This document shows positions 44,312-56,939 of a stretch of DNA of 64,000 nt, piece after piece. The notes under the pieces are model-generated. The model saw only the letters and a program-made list of their open reading frames with translations, ran no database searches and was not told the DNA's origin. The stretch covers positions 682,001 to 746,000 of the forward strand of contig MU271144.1 of NCBI GenBank assembly GCA_021432605.1. The letters are read 5' to 3'. The number at the start of each line of letters is the position of its first letter. Position 1 is the first letter of the stretch. The stretch comes from Coniochaeta sp. PMI_546. Taxonomy: Eukaryota > Ascomycota > Sordariomycetes > Coniochaetales > Coniochaetaceae. A program made the translations under genes and the position numbers.

Positions 44312-45756
44312 ATGAGGAAACTACCACCGGAACTGGCCTCCATCGTTATACAAGCATGCCGACCGGAGGCTCTGAATAATCTCGTTCGTCGCTTGCCGGC
44401 GTCGGCACCGCTTCAACCATGCTACCCATACCTGGGCAGATGTTACTCTGCCCTACAGCCAGGGCGACCTAGATATCCGATCGTCGCATCATTACGGCAC
44501 TTCTCTCTTTACGCGTCTATATTCTCCAAGCCGAGTAACAACACGAATGAGAGCGAAACCAGCAGTCTCGACGGCTCTTCGACCGAACCCACAGAAAAAT
44601 CTACCTTTAATCGACAAGAACGCCCACGACCACCTAATCGACCTTCTAATACCTCTTCGCCATCTGAGCCTCTCAAACTGCCCTTCAAGTTCGAAACCGG
44701 TCTCGCCCTCTTCGCAAAACGCACCCCGCGCCCCTTCCCCCCACCCTTCCTCTCCCGTCCCTCGGGCTCCTTCTCCGACGCCCTGAGCACACACGACACC
44801 CCTCACCTAGTGAACGGTGAAGTCATTCGAGGACGCACCAATGGCGACGACGCTGTATTTGCGAGCGACCACTTTATCTGTGCCAACGACGGAGTCGGCG
44901 CATGGAGCACCAGACCCAGGGGACACGCCGGACTGTGGGCCAGGCTGATACTACATTTCTGGGCAGACGAGGTGGAAAACGGGCTGAGCAGAAATCCAGA
45001 CCCCGTCGGAAGTCTGCAAGCAGCGTACGAGCGGACACAGGACGCGACCAGCGAGCCGAACGAGTGGCTGGGAACGACGACTGCCACCGGGGCGCAGCTG
45101 TACTACGAGAAGGCTGGAACAACTTCAGCAGAGGGGGAACAGGCGGCTCAAGCGCACGAGAACAACACCAGCAATAAGAACGGAGTCACCCCGCTCCTCT
45201 ACGTAACAAACCTAGGCGACTCCCAGGTAATGGTAATCCGGCCGTCCACCCGCACCATAGTCTACAAGACAACCGAACAGTGGCACTGGTTCGACTGCCC
45301 CCGACAGCTCGGCACCAACAGCCCGGACACGCCGCGCACCAACGCCGTCGTCGACGCCGTCCCCATTCTGGAGGGGGACATCGTGCTGGCCATGAGCGAC
45401 GGGGTGATAGACAACCTCTGGTCGCACGAGATCGTGGAGATTGTGTGCGACAGCAAGGAGCAGTGGGATAAGGGCGAGGGCCACAAGTGGGCGAGGAACG
45501 GGATGCATTTCGTCGCGCACGAGCTGGTCGAACGCGCGAAGAAGATTGCGCTCGATCCGTTTGCCGAGAGCCCGTTCATGGAGCATGCCATTGAGGAAGG
45601 GTTGCCCAGTGAGGGAGGTGAGTGCTGCTGCCCCTTCCTGTTCTTGCTCTCCTTGTGTGGAAGACGAGAACGCTAATGATGGTGGTAGGAAAACTTGATG
45701 ACATTAGCGTTGTTGCGGCGCTTTGCATGAGGAATGATGATTATGAAAGTTCCTAA
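44312..45756 (+). CDS. PTC7: PP2C-type phosphatase PTC7 (mitochondrial)
   Basis: Exons 44312-45617 and 45689-45756 give 457 aa. The last exon supplies the end of the PP2C core, reading GGKLDDISVVAALCM. The N-terminus is basic and hydroxylated without acidic residues for long stretches, as expected for a mitochondrial presequence. Core motifs are DHFICANDGVGAWSTRPRG (Asp193 binds metal), VTNLGDSQVMVIR, VLAMSDGVIDNLWSHEI and the final DDISVVAA. The canonical VGGW is VGAW here, a mild change. Yeast Ptc7 dephosphorylates Coq7 and so activates coenzyme Q synthesis. A disordered Ser/Pro linker separates presequence and core. The C-terminal exon is only 68 nt, so without it the core would lose a metal ligand. 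Confidence 0.9.
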
Positions 45757-46432
45757 AGAGCCTGATTGCGTGGGCGAGCGAGGGCGCTGTTGGGTTTATG
45801 GGATCGGGTTTTAGATGGCTGTTATTTTACGGTGTATGGGCCACGGCGACTGTTCATCCTTCATCTTCAGGCATGCTGACGCTGAAAAGGGTGGTAATAC
45901 CTTGATAAAACCGGGCGACACAGGATCAGACAGACAGACGCTACATCGGCGTTAAGGCGTTGCTTGCGATTCCCTCAGAGTGGGATGGGGGGGGGTTAAT
46001 TTTCTGAGCGTAGCAGCTAGGAATCTTTTGTTCGATGTGTTGATAATACCATTGCCACGCTGTTGGTCAAATACTAACAATATTGTCACTGCCTTTTGAG
46101 ACGAGATAATCAGATTCATCTTCAATCTTCAAACCAAGGGGTTTGATTCCTATAAGAGCCGAGAACCTTGACGGCTACGGTATAGAGTTTAAGGTAGGTA
46201 CCACTACAAGGTACCACACTGTACCTTAGGTACCTTACCTGCTTCAGGGACGTGGTTGCCCCACTTTTGGGGAACACTGCGATAAGGGAATTGGCAGCTC
46301 GTTATCGCGACTTCGAATCCAAAATTTCCAAGTGACCAACCCAAATCCTCAAGGCCCGCGGCCATCTCGACCACCTACCAGCCGTTGACTCTCATTCACA
46401 ACCAAACACGAGGCTGCAGCATACCGCCCAAG
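45757..46432. other. Intergenic gap, promoter of UTP23
   Basis: This 676-bp stretch contains a G9 run (45988-45996) and a cluster of GGTACC palindromes (46192-46240) about 200-240 bp upstream of the UTP23 start. No gene is seen. Confidence 0.5.
46192..46240. promoter_or_regulatory. Cluster of GGTACC palindromes
   Basis: GGTACC occurs at 46197-46202, 46210-46215 and 46229-46234, and a TGTACC at 46220-46225 lies between them. All are flanked by AAGGTA/TACCTT words, so the 49-bp block can fold on itself. A regulatory role is possible but untested. Confidence 0.45.
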
Positions 46433-47558
46433 ATGAGAGGCAAACGCTCAAAGCAGTATCGCAAGCTGATACAGCAGTACTCCATACACTTCGGCTTCCG
46501 CGAGCCATACCAGGTCATAGTGGACGCCGACTTCGTCAAAGACACGACAAAATGCAAGATGGATCTGCTCGCCGCCCTAGAGCGCACCCTCCACGGCACC
46601 GTCAAGCCTTGTAAGTCCTCCATCCCGCTTACTCTGCTATCCCCTTTCCGACTTATAGCAAAAACTTACCAGTTTCACAGTGATAACCCAATGCTCCATC
46701 CGCCACCTCTACGCCTCCAACACCGACCCCTCAGTAGCAGCAGCCATCGAAGTCGCCAAGAACGTGTGCGAGCGCCGTCGCTGCGGCCACCACCCCGACA
46801 CCCACCCACAGCCCCTCTCGACGCTAGAGTGTCTCTCCAGCGTGGTCGACCCGGCCAAGAACGGGACCAACAAGCACCGCTACTGCGTCGCGTCGCAGGA
46901 GGTGGATGTGCGGAGGGCCATGCGCGCCGTGAAGGGCGTGCCGCTCATCTACGTCAACCGGAGCGTGATGATACTGGAGCCCATGCCGGATGCGACGAGG
47001 AAGGTGTGCGAGGGCGAGGAGAAGGGCAAGCTGAGGGACGGGTTTGTGAGGAATTTAAGGGGTAAGACGGCGGGGGAGAAGAGGAAACGGGAGGACGAGG
47101 AGGGGAGCGGGAGTGAGGACGGGGGGAAGGAGGGCGAGGACGCGCAGACGCAAGATGGCGAGGAGAGGAAGAAGAAGAAAAAGAAGAAGTACGGCAAGAA
47201 GGAGCCTAATCCGCTGTCGGTGCAGAAGCCGAAGAAGAAGATGACGGCGGAGGAGAAGCTGGAGGACGAGTTGAGGCAAATTGTCAGGCAGAAGAACAAG
47301 AGCGCACAGCCAGAGGAGGGTCCCGCGGCAACGACAGAGGGTGGTGAGGGTGCCGGTGAGACGAAACCGAAGCGCAAGAGGCGGAGGAGGCATAAGGCTG
47401 CAGTCGATGGAGAGACGGGGGGAGGGACCGGAGGAGAGACCGGGGATCAGACTGGTGTGAAGACGGGAGCTGAGGCTGCACGTGAAGGTGGAAACGAGAC
47501 CGCTGCACCGGCTGAAGCTACCAGCCACGCAGGCCAGAGTGAGGCAGTCGAGGCCTGA
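46433..47558 (+). CDS. UTP23: rRNA-processing protein UTP23
   Basis: Exons 46433-46610 and 46681-47558 give 351 aa. It starts MRGKRSKQYRKLIQQYSIHF, the family N-terminus, and the GTAAGT/CACAG join reads TVKPLITQCSIRHLY. The PIN-like domain has VDADFV (Asp31, Asp33). A zinc site is formed by Cys/His around CERRRCGHH (89-97) and ECLSSVV, then HRYCVASQE. The C-terminal half is disordered and very basic, with a run of seven Lys and a KPKRKRRRRHK segment. Utp23 is part of the small-subunit processome and helps release snR30 from pre-rRNA in the nucleolus; it resembles Fcf1 but is thought to lack nuclease activity. The ATG at 46433 was chosen over one at 46385 because the family protein begins there. 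Confidence 0.93.
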
Positions 47559-48438
47559 TAATGTTTGTTGCGTTGCATGACACCAAACACCTTGGAGCTC
47601 GATGAGTTAGCTATTGGCATGAGACTCGTCACCTTGAACATCAGCCCCTCAGCTGAGAGGGAGTCAGAAATTCAGATCCAAGCCAACATGAACAGATGAA
47701 CAGATGACCATTACTGGAAGGTGCCCTAGGAAGGCAGGTGCGACTTCCTCTTGTTCTCTTGTCCAATGTTCAGGCCATTCCAAACACGCTGTCCCCCTCC
47801 ACCTTGAAGAAGATGCACAATGGCAGGCATACTACCTATGTAATGTGTTGACCCGTATATCTTGACGTAGTTTGAATGAAGCCTACCGAACCAGACCGGC
47901 ATTTGACGCAATTCACGAACAGTCTAGCGCAGGGACCCCTTGGCAACTTTCGGGTGGCTGCTGCTGCTGCTGCTGCTGTTCCACTGCCTGACGACCCTTG
48001 TATAGGGTCTGTGCTCTCATGCAGTAGTGTCATTCATTCCATCTCTCTTCGTGAAAGCATCATGTGGGGATCCGTTGGGCAGTGAGATTACGAAGGAAGG
48101 AATGCACTTCGCAATCAAGCTCAATCATCGAATTGTGCACATTGTAATTGTTCTGCTTCCTTGTCCATATCTTGCGCCCTCGATAGTTTGAAACACCGGT
48201 TGTGCATGTTTGCTGCTTTTCTCTACTATTTCAATTATAGTCTGCACCTCGATTCGACTCCAAAGCCCACACCAAAACTAATTGGGGTATTTGGATCGAG
48301 ACAGAGTCACCCCCTGATCTCCCGATCTCCCTCCCTCCAAAGCTCCGCATATGCTGATCGCCAGCCGCTCCCCAGAGACCTGGCCTGGATTGTTTGTTCT
48401 CGAGTGTCCGTCGGCATAAATCTTGGGAGATCAAGGTC
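47559..48438. other. Intergenic gap, promoter of the DUF726 gene
   Basis: This 880-bp stretch holds a CTG repeat of seven units (47957-47978) and otherwise nothing supported. A TTG-initiated extension of the next frame runs back to 48394 but has no ATG. Confidence 0.45.
47957..47978. repeat. CTG trinucleotide repeat
   Basis: Seven perfect CTG units in non-coding DNA about 460 bp upstream of the DUF726 gene start. Confidence 0.9.
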
Positions 48439-51400
48439 ATGGCAGATGACGGCAAAGGCAGTCACGAGACAGCTTCGTCAGCAGCAGCAGACGGCAGTGC
48501 CTCGTCAGACAGCCAAGTGTCAACGCCAGCAACAGCTCCAAGAAACACTCCTCCAGCGACCGATCCGAAGAGCCCGGCGCCGAATGGCACCAGCACACCG
48601 GCAATGGCTGTCGAACCACCAGAACTTGACGATTTCGGCCTTCCGATAAGAAAGTACGTCGCCCCGGCCACGCCGACTCCGGAACCAGCTCCGGTGCAGC
48701 CGAGACGGTCCAGCACGGTCAGCGCCATTAAGTCGATAACCACGGCGCGGAAATCGAGCACAAGCGAAGCTCGAAAGGTCAATGGCTCGACGTCCGAGGA
48801 AAAGAAAAACAAGGATTCGTCTGCCACGTCGGTCGCTGCAAAGACTACTACCGATTCAGAGACGGACGGCGAGGATTTCAAAGATGCCGTGTCACGACCA
48901 GAGTCCGCTACCGGTACGGCTGCGGACATTGTCGAGGAGGAAAATGAGCCAAAAACACCAATGCCGCCTAATGTTCAAAAAGAGTCGATCACAACCAGCG
49001 ACAGCGACCCAAAGAGAGGCGAATCGCAACCAGTGTCAGAAGATTCTAAATCCCAGATCAAGCATGGAACTGATGAGGATACCCAAAAGGGAGCGGACGA
49101 GAAGGGTGACAAGTCACCGGACCTAGACAAAGTCGAAGACAAGGCCATCTCGACAGCCAAGAAAGACCTACCAACCGTCAGTCACAGCCGCGACGTTAGC
49201 AAGGACAGCACTGCCAATGGGCTCGGGATCGTCGGCGTGTCGGAATTCTCCCACCAGCAACTCACCACCCACGAGCCGGACACGAAGAACGACGACGACG
49301 ACGAATGGCAGACGATGCCGGCCTACGCGCCCTACGACATCTACGACGACGACAATAAACTGATCGCCAAGGAGCAGAAACCGGAGGAGATGGGCGACAC
49401 CTACGGCTATGCCGGCCTCGGCGGCGCAGGAAAGGGCTACACGCGGGTCATCATGGACGACGACGTCGAGTCGGTGAACAGCATCGACGAGAACACGCAG
49501 TATCTCTTCAAGGAGGCCGGCGCAACCACGGCCGTCACCGAGGACGACGAGATCCAGCGCGACGCCGTCAGCCAGCTGCAGGCGACCAAGGACCTGCTGA
49601 CGGAGGGGCAGAGGATAGCCTACGTCGGTCTCACAAGACTGGAGATGTCGGCAATGGTTAAGGAACTCGAGGCGATGCCTCTCGATACTGGCGGCAGGAG
49701 GATGAAGAAGGAGGTCCAGATGGCGGCCGAGAGTACAAAGATGTGGAGCCAGAAGATGATGATCCGGCTGTACACCCATATGGATATCAGTCCCGCGGAG
49801 CAGGTCATGATCGAGCAGCTCAGCGACCACGGCGTGATGCCTCAGGACCTGACGCCGGTGCTCATGGCCAATGCGCGCGTGAAGAACCCGATGGCGGAGG
49901 ATGAGAAGGCAACCTCGCGGCCGGGGTCAGGAATCAGCAGCCCCCGTCCGAGCTCCGTGAGCAAGTCACCACTACAGCCGCCAGATGAGGAGGAAGTTGC
50001 ATCGCCGCCGCCACCTTACAGCATCGAAGGCGACCACGAACTAGCCGAGCCCGTCCGAACGCCTTCGCAGATGCCCACGACGGAAAAGATTGATATCGAC
50101 ATTCGCTGGACGGTGTTGTGCGATCTCTTCCTTGTGCTTATCGCCGATTCGGTATATGACTCGCGATCGCGGGTGTTGCTCGAGAGAGTCGGCAAGGACT
50201 TGGAGATACCCTGGTTGGACATCTGTCGGTTCGAGAAGAAGGTCACAGACGCGCTCGAGATGCAGCAGCAAGCCGAGAAGGAGAACTGGAACGAAGACCA
50301 GCACATGGAGAACAGGAGAAAGCTGGCGCTCAAAAGACGCTACGTCCTGATGGGCTTGGCCACTGTCGGCGGCGGTCTCGTCATCGGACTCTCCGCCGGT
50401 CTCATGGCGCCCCTAATCGGAGCTGGCTTGGCGGCCGGCTTCACCACCATTGGTGTCACAGGCACGAGTGGTTTTCTGGCCGGCGTGGGTGGTGCTGCTA
50501 TCATTACCTCTAGTGCAGCGGCTTCTGGCGGCGTGATTGGCGTCCGGTCCATGAACAGGAGGACAGGCGCAGTCAGGACGTTCGAGTACAGGCCCTTACA
50601 CAATAATAAGAAGGTAAACCTGATCATCACGGTGTCCGGGTGGATGACGGGCAAGGTCGACGATGTCCGACTGCCGTACAGCACGGTTGACCCGGTCATG
50701 GGAGACATCTACTCTGTGCTGTGGGAACCGGAGATGTTGACGAGTATGGGAGATACCATCAACATCTTGGCAACGGAGGTAAAGAAGCGAGTTCTAAATG
50801 GAACATAACACCAGACGCTAACTCTACAAATAGGCACTTACCCAAGGCCTCCAACAAATCCTCGGCAGCACTATACTCGTGTCCCTAATGGCCGCCCTCC
50901 AGCTTCCGGTGGTCCTGACCAAACTCTCCTACCTAATCGACAACCCCTGGGCCGTCTCCCTGGACCGTGCCACAATGGCCGGCCTCATTCTCGCCGACTC
51001 TCTGATCGACCGCAATCTCGGCACCCGCCCCGTGACACTGGTCGGCTACTCGCTCGGCAGCCGCGTCATCTTCTCCTGCCTCCAGGAGCTAGCGCGCAAA
51101 GGCGCATTCGGTCTGGTCCAGAACGTCTACCTCTTCGGCAGCCCCATGGTCGTCAAGCACGACGAGTACATGCGCGCCCGCGCCGTGGTGAGCGGGAGGT
51201 TCGTGAACGGGTACAACCGCAACGACTGGATCTTGGGGTACCTCTTCCGGCTGACCAACGGCGGCATCCGGCGCATCGCGGGTCTGGCCTCGATCGACGG
51301 CGTCCCGGGGATCGAGAACATGGATCTGACGGAAATTGTGGTCGGACACATGGACTACCGCACTGCCATGCCGCGTCTGCTGCGCGAATGCGGCTGGCTG

Positions 51401-52333
51401 GTGGAGAGCGACGAGTTCACCGAGATCGAGGACCCGGACCCGGAGAACCACCAGGAGCGGCAGCGCGAGCTGATCAACGAGATCGAGGAGGCGAGGAAGG
51501 AGCTCGAGAAGGAGGGCAAGGGGGAGAAGGGCGGCAAGGGCGGCAAGTTCGGGTTCTTCAGCCGGAAGAAGAGGGCGCAGAAGCAGGAGTGGGAGGTGTA
51601 CGAGGATGCGCTGAAGAACGCCAACAAGCAAGGCGGGAGTGCTGCGGACGGGAGCGGCAGGACGGAGGATGCGGTGGGCAACAATCACGGCGTCCTGTTT
51701 GACGTCGACGCCATCCGCGCCGAGCTGGCTAGGGAGCAGCAGGCCACGGGCGGCAAGATCGACCCGGACGACGCGGAGCTGTTCCAGGTGAAGGAGATCA
51801 AGAGCACGCTCCCGCCGATGAAACTCGAGCTCAGCCCCAGCCTGGCGCCGCCCACGCCCGTCGTGGCACGGAGTCCGAGGGATGCGCTGCGGGAGACCAA
51901 GAGCGCCGAGGCGGTACCCTACCGGCCGTCGCACGAGTACCGGTCGTCACAGGATCTGCGGCCGTCGCCGTCGCCCCTCCACTCGGGTCGGTCGTCTCAC
52001 GAACGGGGCATATCCCAAGACCGAACGGCTTCCTTCCCGCCCGCTGATCCGGCAACGCCGACGCCCCGAAACGGGTACTTTGCTCACGCAGACCCTCCGC
52101 ACTATGTGGAAGAGGATGAGGTGCAGATGACCTTTGACACTTCCTTTCAGGAGGAGGAGGACCGACGGCCGCCACTGCCACCACCAAAAGATCTGGGTCA
52201 TGAGACCTCGCCGGCGACCAGGCCGGAAGTGAAGACGAGCCATACCGTGCCTAACATCACGCTCTCGGATCCGTGGGCGGACGACGACGAGGAGTTTGGG
52301 AAGGAGAAGGAGATTAGTATGACCTTTGCCTAA
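48439..52333 (+). CDS. MIL1: DUF726 lipase-like membrane protein (MIL1/TMCO4 family)
   Basis: Exons 48439-50778 and 50834-52333 give 1279 aa; the GTAAAG/ATAG intron has a GCTAAC branch site and joins ILATEALTQGLQ. Residues 1-330 are disordered. DUF726 begins near 400 (RIAYVGLTRLEMSAMVKELE). A Gly/Ala-rich hydrophobic region at about 635-705 (GLVIGLSAGLMAPLIGAGLA and on) can form two membrane hairpins. An alpha/beta-hydrolase part follows, with nucleophile-elbow VGYSLGSR (Ser853), FGSPMVV, and a His in VVGHMDYR. The tail is charged and disordered. Yeast Mil1 (YFL034W) binds the AP-1 adaptor and is a putative lipase at endosomes or Golgi; human TMCO4 is a relative. Lipase activity is unproven for the family. 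The start ATG at 48439 is the first in frame. Confidence 0.87.
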
Positions 52334-55300
52334 GCTTCTCGACGACAGGGGTGTGGGGTAGATATGTTTATCTGATATGCGTTGTAATATGAGGGGCTGA
52401 GATGTTGGGCGAAGAGAGATAGACGGAACCACGGGAAGACGAGAAGGGATATGGGAGAAAAGGGGTGGGGGACTAGTTTATACCAACGCGTCGCACGCGA
52501 CATTCATCAGTGAGCGGAGTTTTTCCTGTTTTGTGCATCATGGGTTTATGGGCATTTTCGCGGCGTCTTTACTTTTTACTATCTTTCGATTCAGAGACCA
52601 TGTGCAAGAGTGAGTGTCTTCTGCGAGCAGATGGCCTCCTGGGTTGTATGGGAGACGTGTATGGATATCTAGATGGTCGAGGAAGTGGCTCGTTTGGGTA
52701 CGATAGGTTGAAGAGATCGCGTGGTTTGCCTGTGCTGCATCCCATGGCGAATCTACTGCTACAAGACATTCACTTCGTGAGAATAAGTCTAGCCCAACAG
52801 AATCTCTAGTCGCAGTGGTTTCCATGTGTGAAGAAGCCAGATACCGTGATCAGAATCGTGTTGCTAACGCAGTGAGGTCTTGATTGCGGGCCGCCCGCAT
52901 TCTCACGGCGATCATGATCCGCGCCCTTCCACTTCCAGGCTCCGTGATCTACCAGATGCAGGTCCTAGTCCGGGGATGGAAGGGGGTGCTCGTTCCGGGA
53001 TAGGTGGATGTGGTTTGATTTATTCTCCGTGGGACGGCATTACTCACGTGGTGATGCTGGCCTCCGATCATTCATGCGCATGTTGTCTGTTGGTGGACGG
53101 TCTACGTGTACGCCGATAATTTGCACTGGAAGTTGGATCATGCACCATTTTGAGGTCTACGAACGGGTATAGCTTTGCTGTGCGGTGAGCATGTCCGTGC
53201 AGGTGAAGGTGGTCTGAATATAATAGCACGTTGGCGCAGGTCGAATGAGCCGGTGCGGCCAAATCCTCTCCGTTGGTGGCCTAAAGTTCCGAGCGGCCTG
53301 GAGACCACTCACTGTCCATCCGAACATGAACTTCGGACATACAGGTAATCATGATTTGCAGTTGCGGGTTAGCCCTTAGCTAGGCAGAGGCGGAGTGTAC
53401 ACTAGCCTACGCACATCAGCGCGCGCGAGCGGCCAAGGGCCACGGAAGTTCATAGGTTTGCCCACCATGAACCACACAGACTCGATGCCGTGCCCATCAT
53501 CGCGACAGAGTGCCTAACGAACGAGAGATCGCCAGGAGAGCAGCCAGTTGAGTGGCTTCTGGAAGGACCGCTCCTCAAAGTCTGAAACGGCCGACCGTCC
53601 AGGGGTTCTCGCAAGCCACAACGCCTGACCAGGGGCTTAAAGGGGAAGTGGTGGAACATCCTGCCAATAGGAAGTGGCTCCCAGGTCGTTTCATGTTTTC
53701 TGTCCAGCTGCAGGTACCGGAAACACTTGGCTCGAACGGCTTCTACATAGTAAGGACTGCTGGCCATTTTCAGTGGTCGACGAAAAGTATACATAGTACA
53801 AAGAACATCCAGCACCAGCTTGGATCAGCACACGAAGAGAGAGACCTTCTGTCTGGAGGTACAGTACTGTGAGAAATACTGTGAGAATCCGGCGCGGATA
53901 AAAGCGATGATTCAGACGGTCAGGTCGAGAGTTTCGCTTGTCACCAAGTTCATCCGGCTATTTGGGTTTTATCCGAGCTTGACGGAATCTTGGTTGGTAT
54001 AAAACATAATGCGCATTCTACTGTACGTGTATCACAGTATTCTCCAGCCTTGATTCTAGAGTCTCCTGGGTCTATAGTAAGAAGCCTGCAAGTGCTGTTC
54101 AAGTGACGACTATCACAGTACGGGACATGGAATAACCCAGGCCCAACGATTCATGAGTGACGACGGAGTGCAGTGCCGTACCAAAGTAAGGTAAACTGGC
54201 GCTCTGAACTTCAGGTTGCAAGTGGAGAAAAGAGGATCGGGCCCTTTTCTTGCCCCAAAAAAGAAGGACGGACGGGGTGGAGCCACATGATTCGCGGATG
54301 GCTAAGGCGACTCTCAATAGCAGCCAATGAGAATGATTGAGAAATATAGACTCGGGGCCCACCAGATCCTGCAAGGGCCACACCCGCCGAGCGGCGAGCC
54401 AGGCCCTTCTGCGGGACATTTTCAGTTTTTTGGCACTCCACAATTAAACTGAGCGACAAAGGGTTCCTCCACGAAGAACAGTACGCATCAGGAAAGGAAA
54501 GGAAAATTTCATCCTGCTTGATGTAGATGTTGATGCTCAGAACTGAGAGAAGGAATGGAGGAGGATACACAAGCTAAGACGGGATTGGGACTTGTCTCTC
54601 TTTTTCATTCTCTTTGTACGACTTGCTGTATCGCCCGAAATGGTGACTGAGGTTGTACTTTGAGCTGCTTGGGTACCACCACTGGTGATAGAGACCCCTG
54701 TCAGTTGCCGCCCTTGCGCATCCACGTCCAAATTGACCCTTGCAGGCGTTGCCATCCTGTGACCCACCTCCCCCCTTCTGCTTCCAGTTCGTCCACATCC
54801 CAACTTGCCATCCCAGTGCCATCTCATCTGGCTGCGGTCGCGTTGTTCCTCCCTTCATTTTTATCATCAAGTGCTTCCCTAGTCACTGACACACGCTCCC
54901 TCTCTGGAGTCTTTCCATTTCACTCTTCTGCCGTCGTCAAACACTCCTTTCTTGACGCAGCTTCTTTTCTACCAAGTCTATACTATCCACTTATTCCAAC
55001 CTCTTTTGAATCGCAGGCTCGAAGTCTGTCTCTACACGGGGAAATTGAGACCTGCTAGTATAACAACCGGTCCTGTTTACCTCCCTGTTGCACATATCAC
55101 CAACAAACTCACCACTCTTTTTCGTCTGATATTCGGGATATCAGACTGGCTCTGCATTTCAGCCAACGTCTAGCAACCGTCGTCAGTCATTCATCGTCAC
55201 CGAGACGAAAAGAAACAAGCAAATCACTTGTACTTCATTGTTCCACTCAAAGAATTCCAGAGTCGAACTTGCAAAGGACTGGGTCCTACGTGCATCAACC

Positions 55301-55997
55301 ACATCTTGCAACTTCCTTTTCTCTTGAGCGGTCCTATTTACAGTCGAAACTTACGATAAGCATACGGCTTCACGGGTTCTTGAAAGTCACCGTTCTGCAC
55401 GCTTCATCCTGCAGCTTCGAACACTATTTTCCAGGAACGCAGCCAAGAGCAGAGAAACCAGCATCACGAGTTGGACTATTAAGTGATTTCGAGTGTTTTG
55501 GATTCTGCGCCTAGGAACGTACCGTCGCAGTCATACGACCGCCAGCGACAGGAAGTGATAGGTGCCATTACAAAGGTCACCTTGCACCGATAGTCTCAGA
55601 GGGGCAGCACAGGGCTACATCGTCGCCAAACCTCGCGCAACGTCACACCCAAATCACCGCTGCCGCAACCCCGATCCCGCACTCGCATCATTACCACCAT
55701 CTCACTACTGACACCGGGCGCCTGGCCGTCTGTGTCCCGCCTCAAGGTCCGACCACTCTGATCTTGTGTTCTTTTCATTCCACCCATTTCGGGAAGATCG
55801 CGGTTTATCTTGGACTTTTCAGTCACCACCCCTCAATCAAGTATATCGATTCACTTTGCCACCTAGGCGAATCAAGCTCTACGTCTCTTCATTCTACCTG
55901 GCCGCCATAAAACCGCGACCAAATATTATCCTGACTTCTGTTCTTTCCAATATCAACACCAACCTAGCAGGACTATCTACCGAAAAGGATCGACAAC
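52334..55997. other. Gene-poor region of 3.7 kb
   Basis: No supported gene in any frame. GGTACC palindromes occur at 53713-53718 and 54672-54677. From about 54690 to 55990 the plus strand is pyrimidine-rich and poor in ATG words in good context, which suggests that much of it is promoter plus a long leader of the next gene. No tRNA, 5S rRNA or transposon was recognised. Confidence 0.45.
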
Positions 55998-56939
55998 ATG
56001 TCTATCGCACGAGCATTTACCACCCGCAGGGTGAAGCAGAGCCTCCAAACTGCGGACGGTGACACCGCGCCGCAACGAAGCAACACCATAGCAAAGTCCT
56101 CTTTCGGAACTCTCAGGCACAAGCCTTCAACTACGGCAGTGCTCAGGCCCAAGATCTCAGGGCCCATAGAGCTCGTCCATACCACCAACATGCTCTCGTA
56201 CAACGCACCAGACCTCTTTCCCAAGTCGGCTGCATCTACTGCTTCGTCTGCGCAATCCGATGATGGCATGTCGGATGCCCCTACCAACGCTTCATCGCCA
56301 CCAACCAGCCCCGATGTTCCGCCCCAGCGGTCCATTTCGCCGGAGCCGAACCATCTATCGTGCTACTTCACCGCGCCTGGACAAGCGGCGGCTCAACCGG
56401 CGAAGCAAGAGACCGCAGTCGCCAAGCCGGATGCCCCCGTCATCCCCCAGAGGGCACCTTCACACACCAAGAAGGCATCCTACGAAGCACTGAACCGCCA
56501 CCGGTCCGTGTCGCGCTTGTCGGAGCAGTCCACCCGGACAGTGTCGACCAAGGCGAGCTTCACTTTTTCGCGCTCGTCGTCGACCAGCACCAGCACAACT
56601 TCGACGTCGCATCTGTCCTCGCCTGCGCCATATCAACAGTCAAAACCATCAAGCGTATCTCACGTTGCACCACCACCTACCACAGCTCTCCCTGCGCCGC
56701 CCAAGGTCCAGTACCCGCACAAGAAGGAATATTCCGAGTCGCACCCTTTTGGTCAGGAACTGGCGCAGGTAACGGAGCTCGCAGAGGAGTTTAGCGGCAG
56801 GGAGAAGACGAGCACGGCCGACGACCTCTCGGCTCGCGGCCTGTTCAAGTTCTCTGCAGAGGACTACATCTCGGAGATCCAGGGTCTGATCTCGGAATTC
56901 CTCGGTGACGCACGCCCCACTGCCGCTCTCTGGATATAA
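55998..56939 (+). CDS. Ser/Pro-rich fungal protein with conserved C-terminus
   Basis: One exon of 313 aa. Residues 1-60 are basic and hydroxylated (MSIARAFTTRRVKQSLQ); the centre is disordered, rich in Ser, Pro and Thr, with a long Ser/Thr run near 195-215. The C-terminal 75 residues look ordered: HPFGQELAQVTELAEEF, then ARGLFKFSAEDYISEIQGL and FLGDARPTAALWI. I do not recognise a named domain, but the clear ordered end suggests a real conserved fungal family. The N-terminus could serve as a weak mitochondrial presequence, which is inference only. The ATG is preceded by the words CGACAACATG, near Kozak for fungi. A very long leader with short upstream frames is possible. Confidence 0.75.
   Translation: MSIARAFTTRRVKQSLQTADGDTAPQRSNTIAKSSFGTLRHKPSTTAVLRPKISGPIELVHTTNMLSYNAPDLFPKSAASTASSAQSDDGMSDAPTNASSPPTSPDVPPQRSISPEPNHLSCYFTAPGQAAAQPAKQETAVAKPDAPVIPQRAPSHTKKASYEALNRHRSVSRLSEQSTRTVSTKASFTFSRSSSTSTSTTSTSHLSSPAPYQQSKPSSVSHVAPPPTTALPAPPKVQYPHKKEYSESHPFGQELAQVTELAEEFSGREKTSTADDLSARGLFKFSAEDYISEIQGLISEFLGDARPTAALWI

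Noticed and set aside
46261-46330. T-loop-like CTTCGAATCC word
   Set aside because: No D arm, anticodon arm or acceptor stem can be formed around it.
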